In this document: one piece after another, positions 56,634 to 64,000 of the stretch
Layout of the letters: each line of letters begins with the position of its first letter
Numbering within the stretch: position 1 is the stretch's first letter
From: Plumapathes pennacea
Taxonomy: Eukaryota > Cnidaria > Anthozoa > Antipatharia > Myriopathidae
Reading direction: 5' to 3'
Length of the DNA stretch: 64,000 bases
Assembly: GCA_964036295.1 (NCBI GenBank)
Contig: OZ038464.1
Span: 1,926,501 to 1,990,500, forward strand
The notes under the pieces: model-generated
Seen by the model: the letters and a program-made list of their open reading frames with translations, nothing else
Database searches by the model: none
Told to the model about the DNA's origin: nothing
Translations under genes and position numbers: made by a program

Positions 56634-57893
56634 ATGGCTACTTTGATTCCACAGTGTTCTGGTACTGTAGACTGGCAGACAACCAAACAAACCGTGCGAG
56701 ACCGAACAGCCTTCCTCTTCAACAACTCACTCATGAGCGACATCAAGTTCGTGGTCACTGATTCACAACACGAGTCTGACGGCACACAAGTCCGTGTTCC
56801 TGCGCACAAGCTTGTGTTGGCCATCAGCAGTCCTGCGTTTGAAGCCATGTTTTATGGCGACTTGGCAGAGAAAGGAGAAGAAATCGAGCTGCCAGACACC
56901 GAATCTCACTATCTGATTGAGTTCCTTCGTTTCCTCTACTGTGAAGAGGTATGCTTGACAACAGTTAACGCTTTTGGTGTGTTGTATCTGGCCGAGAAAT
57001 ACATTGTGCCAGTTCTTGCTGACAGATGTTGGTCATTTATTGATGAGAACACATGCGCTTGTTTGAAATCTGACACAGCAGCGTCAACTCTCACCAACAG
57101 CAACCTTGCTTCGCTTGTCAAGCGTGACACGCTTCACATTACAAAAGAGCTCGATCTCTTCGACGCCGTCACGCAATGGGCCGAAGCTAAATCTAAGATG
57201 GAAGACTTGGAGCCAACTGGTGAAGCGGTGAGAAAATTGTTTGGAGAGGCCATTAATTTCGTTAGATTTCCAACCATGTCACAACAGGACTTTGCTGAGC
57301 ATGTTGTGCCAAGGGGAATTTTAACACCCGAAGAGGCACTGGACATGCACCAGTATTTTACCCGCGTAATTGCAGTACCAGATATCAAATTTCCCCACAC
57401 ACATCGAAAGAGTATAATTTCTAATGCTTGTACATACGAATGCAATCTTTACAAAAATTACTTATCGTTAGACGATAGGTCAAGTTTTGAGGAGAGATTC
57501 GACCGTTTAGAATTTGTGGTAGAACCCAGGAATGTCCATTTAACAGGTATTCAGCTTGCCACTACCAGATTTACAGACATAGCTTTCACTGCTGATGTGC
57601 AGTTGCTAAATGAGCATGGAGATGTTTTAGCAAAAGAAACGTTTACAGCAACAGCAGTGAATTATTGTCGACCCATTTGTGGATTCATTGTCGAGTTTAC
57701 AGATCCTGTTCTAATTTGGAAGTCATGTAAATACACAATTAAAGTCGAAGTCCACGCTATCGAAGATGGAAGGAATAACCAGTTATACCAACTGGACAGC
57801 AACCCATCGGAGTTCGTTAAAGTAGAAAATGTCTACTTCAACCTCAAAGGAAGTTCTCGTCAAATTTTAAAACTATTTTTTTGCACACTGTAA
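56634..57893 (+). CDS. BTB-BACK-PHR-like protein, 419 aa (BACK shortened)
   Basis: Intronless frame from ATG 56634. The BTB/POZ domain at about 28-130 includes LFNNSLMSDIKFVV, VPAHKLVLAISSPAFEAMFY and FLRFLYCEEV. A BACK-type helical region at about 131-225 follows, and a PHR-like beta domain at about 260-419 (DRLEFVVE, VHLTGIQLA). The order matches the BTBD1/2/3/6 family, usually substrate adaptors of Cullin-3 ubiquitin ligases in the cytoplasm. Compared with the neighbour at 60675, about 33 residues around the start of BACK are missing, in frame (DRCWSFIDENTCACLKSD). AATAAA lies at 58198. Intronless structure and near-identical 5' halves suggest a recent duplication or a retrocopy origin. 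Confidence 0.9.
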   Translation: MATLIPQCSGTVDWQTTKQTVRDRTAFLFNNSLMSDIKFVVTDSQHESDGTQVRVPAHKLVLAISSPAFEAMFYGDLAEKGEEIELPDTESHYLIEFLRFLYCEEVCLTTVNAFGVLYLAEKYIVPVLADRCWSFIDENTCACLKSDTAASTLTNSNLASLVKRDTLHITKELDLFDAVTQWAEAKSKMEDLEPTGEAVRKLFGEAINFVRFPTMSQQDFAEHVVPRGILTPEEALDMHQYFTRVIAVPDIKFPHTHRKSIISNACTYECNLYKNYLSLDDRSSFEERFDRLEFVVEPRNVHLTGIQLATTRFTDIAFTADVQLLNEHGDVLAKETFTATAVNYCRPICGFIVEFTDPVLIWKSCKYTIKVEVHAIEDGRNNQLYQLDSNPSEFVKVENVYFNLKGSSRQILKLFFCTL

Positions 57894-58780
57894 AGTAGCA
57901 GATGAACTCGAGTTCATTAGAAACACGTGGCTTAGCAGCGGTAATGAAGTCATAAGAACATATTTGCTACACACGATCACAAATGATAACTAAAAAAAGT
58001 CAAACTTTTGAGTCAAGTTCCTATAGTAGCATATTTTCACAAACACAAGGGGTGACTGTTCGAATAATAAGCTGTGAGTTCACCTAAGGCAATCTACCAA
58101 ACTAAGAGGTCTACCCCGTGCGGTCACCTTATAGTTCAAGTCAGCGGTCATTGCACAAAACTTCACTGTAACGCTCGTGCAACCTAAAGACTTTGCAAAT
58201 AAACTCAATATAGTGGACCCAATTTTACGATTTGCCAAGGAACTGGTAAAATTAGATTGATATATCGGGAGATCGTTATAAACGAATTCCCGATATAGCG
58301 ATTTGGCGGAAAAACAACCAAAATCATCGCTATATAGGGGTATGGTTAATAATTATTTTTTATGTACAGTTAATAAATGTGACTTTGAACTGTAGCGTTC
58401 GCTATGTATTTAGTTTAATATTGCAATTGCTATTGAACGTTAGAGAACCAAAGGATTAAAGTATTGTAATCTCCGTTGAAGTGTTTGGCATTCCTTTTCG
58501 GTCGTGCGATGATTGGTTTTATCGCTATATCGGGGTAGATTTTACGTTTGGGCTGCTAGATTGTGACTCGTTATATCAGGGTATCGTTATACCGGGGATC
58601 GTTAAATCGGAGTTCTGTTCCATACATTTTACTGTAACATTGGCCGGGCTAAAAATGTTGACCAGGGAAACTTTCTCACATAAGTGATTTACAGAAAGGT
58701 CCTGGGTTATAAGGTACAATTATAAATAGAAGCATAATTAAATAAGAAATATCAAAAACAAAAAGTTAAAATTTTAAAAT
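57894..58780. other. Intergenic with pogo-like palindromic repeats (58250-58640)
   Basis: 'atcgttata', 'gatatatcggg' and 'cgatatagcgatt' words in both orientations and an end-like 'ttccatacattttactgta' resemble Tigger/pogo termini. No gene. Confidence 0.45.
58198..58203 (+). terminator. AATAAA polyadenylation signal of the 419-aa BTB gene
   Basis: 305 nt after the stop codon. Confidence 0.5.
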
Positions 58781-58786
58781 CCACAA

Positions 58787-59335
58787 CTAATTTAAAAAAC
58801 TACGTTTAAAAGCTGAAATGCTATCTGTATTTCTTGTTGCTCTGTTAAGATTGTTCCAGTCTGATACCGCTTGGTATTGGAGTCTTTGTTTTCCCCAGTT
58901 CCCTGAGACTCGCGGTAACCTTAAATTGTCTCTGTTTCGTGTTTTATACTTATGCACCTCATTGTTGGTCAATAGATCTAGGTTATGCGAGGTAGGATTG
59001 TTAAGACATTTAAAAGCATATAAGCACCTACGATACAATCTGCGTTGCTCTAGAGTGGACCATCCTAGTCTATTAAGTGCATCAGTAGCTTTATTTTGCA
59101 GTACTTGTAGTTTATCCAGAGTACAGGTAGCCGCTAGATACAGATATTTGTCTGTTTCATCGCTTGTTACGCGCAATTTAAAAATTACATTAGGTTCTAC
59201 GCTTCTGCCGACATCCTCACTATAACTGTGTAAATCATTCTTGAAATAAAACTTTGAATTTAATGAAACCGAGCGCCTGTTAATTTTTAAACGAGGAAAG
59301 CTAGAAAAAGTCAAAAGGAAGCGGCATTTGTTCAC
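58787..59335 (-). pseudogene. Non-LTR retrotransposon ORF2 C-terminal fragment
   Basis: LDKLQVLQNKATDALNRLGW, TLEQRRLYRRCLYAFKCLNN, YKTRNRDNLRLPRV and SDWNNLNRATRNTDSISAFK are the conserved C-terminal tail of Jockey/CR1-like reverse transcriptases. The first 70 residues read differently (FKLRVTSDETDKYLYLAATC, faintly ZP-domain-like) and may be captured or flanking sequence. There is no ATG at its start. Confidence 0.75.
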
Positions 59336-59744
59336 GTCATATTATTGAGCAGGGGCGTGCAAAATAAAGTTAGGGAGCACGCTCTTCGACCAACCAGAAT
59401 GTGGCTTATATCGTGACTATGGGAAGCCACGGGTAAACGCAGTACTACGCGGCATTCCTAAACCTTGTTGTACATTGAACCACAGCTGCAGCTTCCATTC
59501 CCTGAACTCAAAACCGCTTTGATTTCGCTTTCAGACTCAAAATAGATCTCTGGTACTTAAATCAGATTGTGCGCTGTGTTAACTTTGAACAAATGCCCTC
59601 CCGCTCAAATTTGTAATCTCTATATGAACAGCACATTCCCACTTTTTGTTGGTGACTAATAAAGTGACTATTCTTGAGGTGCAGTGACGTCATGGCGGCC
59701 ATGTTGGACGAACTTTAACAAACGATTGCTCGTTTACCCACAGG

Positions 59745-59925
59745 GTGTAGAGGAGTTCGTTTGCTTTCCATTATGTAAAACCCTATATATTGACTTACAT
59801 GAAGGATACCGCGGAACATTTACATCGCATGCCTTCACGCGCCCGCGATGAAATCGTCTTGCGGTATCCTTCAGGTTAATAAAAAGGGTTTTACATAATG
59901 GAAAGCAAGCGAACTCCTCTTCGCC
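59745..59925. mobile_element. Foldback MITE between the BTB genes
   Basis: 'aggagttcgtttgctttcca' to 'aaaaccct' (59751-59784) is inverted at 59885-59918, with looser complementarity outside ('gtttaccc' on both sides) and a second inverted pair ('aggataccgc' and 'gcggtatcct') inside. Confidence 0.65.
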
Positions 59926-59952
59926 GTGTGGTTTACCCTTTTTGTATCAGCA

Positions 59953-60080
59953 GTGGCTACTTCAATTTCTCAACAAAATCAGAGCTCTGTAGACTGGCAG
60001 ACAGCCAAACAAATCGTCCGAGGTTGAACCTCCTTGCTCTTCAACAACCCACCCATGAGCGATATTAAGTTCGTGGTCGT
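59953..60080 (+). pseudogene. Truncated BTB gene copy
   Basis: It aligns with the start of the two BTB genes from codon 1 (GTG in place of ATG) through 'ttcgtggtc', i.e. the first 40 or so codons. An in-frame TGA follows about 24 codons, with one or more base changes, and then homology stops. It is a decayed third member of the cluster. Confidence 0.8.
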
Positions 60081-60119
60081 ATATTAAACGCAAATGTGCG
60101 GATTCCATTGAACTCCTAC

Positions 60120-60415
60120 ATAAAAAGGGCGGGGGTGCTCTTCGTACCTTTTAGGCGTAAAAAATCTATTCAACGGTCACCAGATCCCTGTACGGTACTC
60201 CGTCACAGAAAATGTCCGAACTCATGATTTTGACTCCACCAGACAAGATTGTTATCACTGTACAAGCTTATAGTCACACAGTGTTATAGGTGTCATTTAG
60301 TGTGATATAACTTGGCACCGTTTAGGAGTCAAGATAAGCTCAATCCACGCCCATTTTACTGCTTCTTGGAGGTCAAAGCGGAAATTACCGACGAGCATCC
60401 CCACCCCTCCCCGGT
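60120..60415. repeat. Interspersed repeat, copy 3 (diverged)
   Basis: Same order of words as 30545-30905 ('ccgtttaggagtcaagataa', 'ccacgcccattttac', 'gagcatccccac') but much decayed. It sits directly upstream of the second BTB gene. Confidence 0.55.
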
Positions 60416-60674
60416 GCGGATAACAGCTGAGAGCAGAGAAACAGCAACCACGAGTAGGTCTGCGTTGGAATCCGTGCTCCGAACACAGTTCCTCTGTGCG
60501 TGTGAGGGTGTTTTCGGAGTACGAGATTCGTGCTACGTTGCAAGAAACTAACGCTTGGGCAACGTTACAGGAAATCTTCAAGAACTGATCTGACGTCAGC
60601 AGAACTATGCACATGCGCAGCGCGCGAACAGAAATTTCACAGGCAGGACTTTGAAACCGTGTTGTCATCCAGCA

Positions 60675-62012
60675 ATGGCTACTTCAGTTCCTCAACAAAG
60701 TCAAAGCTCTACAGACTGGCAGACAAGTAAACAAACCGTGCGAGACCGAACCGCCGTCCTCTTCAACAACTCACTCATGAGCGACATCAAGTTCGTGGTC
60801 ACGGATTCACAACACGAGTCTGACGGCACAAAAATCCGTGTTCCTGCGCATAAGCTTGTGTTGGCCATCAGCAGTCCTGTGTTTGAAGCCATGTTTTACA
60901 GCGACTTGGCGGAGAAAGGAGAAGAAATCGAGCTGCAAGACACCGACGATGAATGTCTATTTGAGTTCCTTCGCTTTATTTACTGTGACGAAGTGAAACT
61001 CACCACTGACAATGTTCTCGGTGTGTATTACATCGCCAAGAAATACCTAGTGTCCACTCTAGAAAGCAAGTGCAGATTGTTTTTGATGGAAAACACTGAT
61101 GAAAGTGACGTTTGCGAGATCTTGGAAGAAGCAAAGAGATTTGAAGAGTCTGAACTGGAGAAGCGATGTTGGGAAATAATTGACGGCGACAAGGTTGCAG
61201 CATGTTTGAGGTCAGACCGAATTTTGACCTTAAGTCACGACACGCTGGTTTCGCTTCTCAAACGTGACACTCTCTCCACTCAAGAAGTTCATCTGTTTAA
61301 GGCCGTTAAGCGCTGGGCAGAGGCGAAATGCGACGAGAGAGGTTTGGAAAGAACTAACAGTGAAATAAGAGAAATTCTTGGTGACGCTATCGACTTGATA
61401 CGATTTCCAACAATGTCACGCAAGCAACTGGCCATTCATGTTGTGCCAACCAAAATATTAACAAGTGACGAAGCTTTAGAATTGCACCAATATTTCTCTG
61501 GAGTCATTCCAGGCAACTCGATGAAATTCTCTCGCACAAAGAGAAGGGGCGCTTTCCTAACTCTATTCCGATGCAGTCGATTCCCTGACGGCAATTGCGG
61601 TATCTTATCTCCAGTCGATCGGCTGACAGAGACTTTGACATTTCAGACGGACCAGGAAGTAATGCTAAGTGGGGTTTATCTTTTTGCTGGTATTAACCCT
61701 GGAAAGCGTTTTAACGCAGAAGTGCGAATAACAGCAGCTAGCGGCACAGAATTAGCAAGTGCAAAGGGAGTATTCGCAGTAGTATACTCGGGTACTGGTT
61801 ACGGGTTCAATGTTAATTTTAAGACCCCCACGCGAGTGAAACCGTCATCGAAGTATGCGATTTCTGCAACTGTTAAAAGCACCGACGGTAAAGGGGTGCA
61901 CTACAACAGCCAAGTTCCAAAGCTTTCCGTCAAGAATGGTTCTGTAACCGTTACATTTGAGAGAACATCTGGAATCGCTTGTCAAATCTCGGGACTGTTG
62001 ATTTATAAGTGA
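60675..62012 (+). CDS. BTB-BACK-PHR protein, 445 aa
   Basis: Intronless frame. I start at ATG 60675 (MATSVPQQSQ), the same first codons as the 56634 gene; the frame upstream opens only at TTG. BTB at about 27-137 (VLFNNSLMSDIKFVV, VPAHKLVLAISSPVFEAMF), full BACK at about 138-250 (NTDESDVCEILEEAKRFEES, TLVSLLKRDTL, HLFKAVKRWAEAKC) and a PHR-like beta domain at about 290-445 (DRLTETLTFQTDQEVMLSGV, YGFNVNFKTP). This is the BTBD1/2/3/6 architecture, predicted Cullin-3 adaptor in the cytoplasm. AATAAA at 62399. The first 100 codons are almost identical to the 56634 gene, whereas the PHR parts differ strongly. Confidence 0.93.
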   Translation: MATSVPQQSQSSTDWQTSKQTVRDRTAVLFNNSLMSDIKFVVTDSQHESDGTKIRVPAHKLVLAISSPVFEAMFYSDLAEKGEEIELQDTDDECLFEFLRFIYCDEVKLTTDNVLGVYYIAKKYLVSTLESKCRLFLMENTDESDVCEILEEAKRFEESELEKRCWEIIDGDKVAACLRSDRILTLSHDTLVSLLKRDTLSTQEVHLFKAVKRWAEAKCDERGLERTNSEIREILGDAIDLIRFPTMSRKQLAIHVVPTKILTSDEALELHQYFSGVIPGNSMKFSRTKRRGAFLTLFRCSRFPDGNCGILSPVDRLTETLTFQTDQEVMLSGVYLFAGINPGKRFNAEVRITAASGTELASAKGVFAVVYSGTGYGFNVNFKTPTRVKPSSKYAISATVKSTDGKGVHYNSQVPKLSVKNGSVTVTFERTSGIACQISGLLIYK

Positions 62013-62398
62013 GCAGATGGTGGGGAACGACGAGGAAGAGCGATGCTGTAAAAAATGGAGACACTTTTCTAGGACAACTCCAAAACAATGACAAACCGAG
62101 CGTCTCTCATTCTGTGATAGTTTATAACTCGTTCGTTAGACTTCATTTTCCTCAGATTACCAGGGATAGTCTGGCTCATGTTGTCTTTGTTCCGTTTCAT
62201 CAGTGAAACCTTACCTCGCAAACCGTTTCGTTGTGGCTTCACTGAGCATTCAGTTTTTTTGTGCTTGTGATGCTTCGTTAGGTTAGAGGAGTGCGGGGAT
62301 TGCAAACGAACTGAACATGCGATCAATTTAATCAGCTAGAGTGCCGTTGTGTTTTAACAGAAACTTAAAAGTTCTGGGTTGTTCTTTCTAACAGTATC

Positions 62399-62404
62399 AA
62401 TAAA
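62399..62404 (+). terminator. AATAAA polyadenylation signal of the 445-aa BTB gene
   Basis: 387 nt after the stop codon. Confidence 0.5.
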
Positions 62405-62558
62405 GCTTATTTATCATTAGTAACCGCCGTTGCTGCAAAGATAACAAAACGCATCCACTCGCTCAAAATGTAGCTTCTTCTACTCCTTTTTTAAAGATAA
62501 ATGCGTAATGTAGTGACAACTGATAGTTTACTGATCAGCTTTTATAACAATGTTCTCC

Positions 62559-63332
62559 CAGGGGCGGATTTAGGGGGGGGGGGGGGGGGGGGGGGGGTTG
62601 GATGGGTGGCTAGCCACCCCCCTCTGAAGTGGCAAAAAAGGAATTTTGGGTATTTTGAAATAGAAAATAGAAAAATAATCCATCTGGACATATTTGATTT
62701 TCTCTTACATGAGTCGGTCACTTCAGGAGTATGGGGAGCACGGAAGCGGAGATATCGTTTTCTTGTGTTAAGAGGGTTCATACTTTGCTCCGCAGCACAA
62801 TGACCACCGGACGACTGTCAGATTTGGCTGTCATCGCCATGCATCCACACACAGTTTCCATCAACAGAAGGCAGGTTTGCGAGAAATTTATGGCACCGCA
62901 CCCCAGAAGGATGATGTCACCTTTACTTTTGGCCGATTAACGTAACTAAGGCAGAGTGAGCCAACTACTTCTTTCTTGTTTTAGGCCAAATTGACTTTAT
63001 CGTTAAGAGAAATTCAAATGTTTTCTAATACATTAATAACACTGTTTAATCTATAAATGGGTTTATTCTGCCCAAATCTCGTTTTCCCACGCAATTATAT
63101 AATCTATACTTACTACATACCTATAATTTATGTTGCAGTAATCAAATTGTGCTTACCATGCGTAAAATAGAGTAATATCACGTTTGAAAATTAGATTCTT
63201 AACTGTGCTCTCAAAGCGCAGGAAATGTCATTTCAGAGACTCTAGATTTCTAGCGGCTCGCGCCTCCGCCGCTCGAACACCAATACTCGGTCCCCAGCCA
63301 CCCCCTCTTTCAAAATCCTAGATCCGCCCCTG
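62559..63332. mobile_element. CAGGGGCGGATTTAG...GATCCGCCCCTG MITE
   Basis: Inverted ends with GTTCTCC on both sides (62552-62558 and 63333-63339). It begins with a poly-G run of about 25. Third member of the family seen at 50470 and 51975. Confidence 0.75.
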
Positions 63333-63368
63333 GTTCTCCTTACTGGATGATATATTTCTGATGAGAAA

Positions 63369-63771
63369 CCCCCCCCCCCGTTAGACTCTTTGCATACTCC
63401 TTTCATTGACGTCAATTGGGTCCCCCGGGGGGGGGGGGTTCTCCCATATATTTCCTATATAGGTATGTTCCGCCCGATAGGGTATCATTTTCAGGGTCTT
63501 CTGTCTTAAACAGGGTATCAAATTTTACATTTTCGTGTCTTTAACAGGGTTATTTGCTCAAGATCCTCTCCTCTTCCCCTCCCCCCTTAACCACATTTTT
63601 TTGCACTTGCCATTTTTTCGCGCGTCCAGTCTTGAACAGGGTATCCAATTAGAGCACTTTGTCTTAGACAGGGTAGCAAAATTTCCATTTTTGTGTCTTG
63701 AATAGGGTCAAGGTTTTATAGATTCGGCGGAACACCCCTACCCAAATTCCTATTGAGTCCCCCCCCCCCCC
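63369..63771. repeat. Repeat with poly-C/poly-G ends and 'acagggta' units
   Basis: Bounded by poly-C at 63369 and 63761 and containing poly-G at 63426. 'tta(a)acagggtatcaaattt' units recur four times. Related to 45720-46030. Confidence 0.5.
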
Positions 63772-64000
63772 CGGGCCGGGTCCACAAAGTGGAGTGAGTG
63801 GTTCACCGTCATGTGGTTAAGGCCGGGAATTGCTGCTACACGGTTGTACGCCCGCCACTGATCTGAGTAAACCATGGACCCGGGACCGACGTGTGCCTGG
63901 ATCAACGGCAACAAGGTGTTTGCGTTGCGGCGTTCGACGATCTGCATGAAATCGGTAGCAGGAACTGCAGAACAGTCTGCCATTCCAAAAACCCAAACCT
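63772..64000 (-). pseudogene. Merlin/ISXO2-like (IS1595-type) transposase fragment
   Basis: Open from the window edge on the minus strand: VWVFGMADCS, ERRNANTLLPLIQAHVGPGS, VYSDQWRAYNRV, MTVNHSLHFVDP. These are the central DDE/N motifs of the Merlin superfamily (ISXO2-like domain). Homology ends at FVDPA where a poly-G repeat begins, so the C-terminus is cut off. Confidence 0.85.

Noticed and set aside
58787..59120. ZP-domain gene fragment fused to the LINE tail
   Set aside because: Only a vague resemblance; no cysteine pattern or splice signals to support it.

Overview
This is eukaryotic nuclear DNA. It has multi-exon genes with GT-AG introns, AATAAA polyadenylation signals, and a dense load of miniature inverted-repeat elements, retroelement fragments and poly-G/poly-C runs. 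No bacterial operon is present. The gene content (invertebrate LAMTOR3, signal-peptide GBP-like GTPases with an S74 domain, BTB-BACK-PHR genes, ZU5-UPA-Death exons) and repeat content fit an anthozoan cnidarian such as a stony coral. The taxon is my inference; no sequence comparison could be run.

Layout. (1) 1-3860: a head-to-head pair of signal-peptide-bearing GB1/RHD3-type (guanylate-binding-protein-like) GTPases. The left one runs off the window. The right one is complete, single-exon in its coding part, and ends in a Peptidase_S74/intramolecular chaperone domain. (2) 6127-8109: a complete seven-exon LAMTOR3 (Ragulator subunit) gene. (3) 8400-19430: mostly transposons, namely a palindromic element with a 10-bp target duplication, a minimal pogo/Tigger MITE, a Harbinger derivative, an STPR-like ORF and a decayed Ty3/gypsy element. 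(4) 20830-31830, minus strand: an eleven-exon gene with compatible splice phases throughout, encoding a kinase-like segment, a ZU5-like half domain, a UPA-like domain and a Death domain. (5) 31830-33840: a candidate bidirectional promoter with five kappaB-like palindromes close to the plus-strand start codon. (6) 33844-53710, plus strand: a divergent multi-exon gene, partly chimeric, that contains a deleted copy of the ZU5-UPA exons of its neighbour and is interrupted by many elements. (7) 45400-53490: nested transposons, including an integrase-type foldback element with TG...CA ends. (8) 56634-62012: two complete BTB-BACK-PHR genes and a truncated pseudogene between them. (9) 62559-64000: a CAG...CTG MITE and a Merlin/ISXO2-like transposase fragment at the edge.

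How the genes may relate: GBP-like GTPases, a Death-domain protein behind a kappaB-rich promoter and BTB substrate-adaptor-like proteins are all plausible innate-immune or stress genes, so the window may be an immune-type accessory region around the housekeeping gene LAMTOR3. That reading is inference. Exon models were assembled by hand from splice signals and reading frame and need transcript support.
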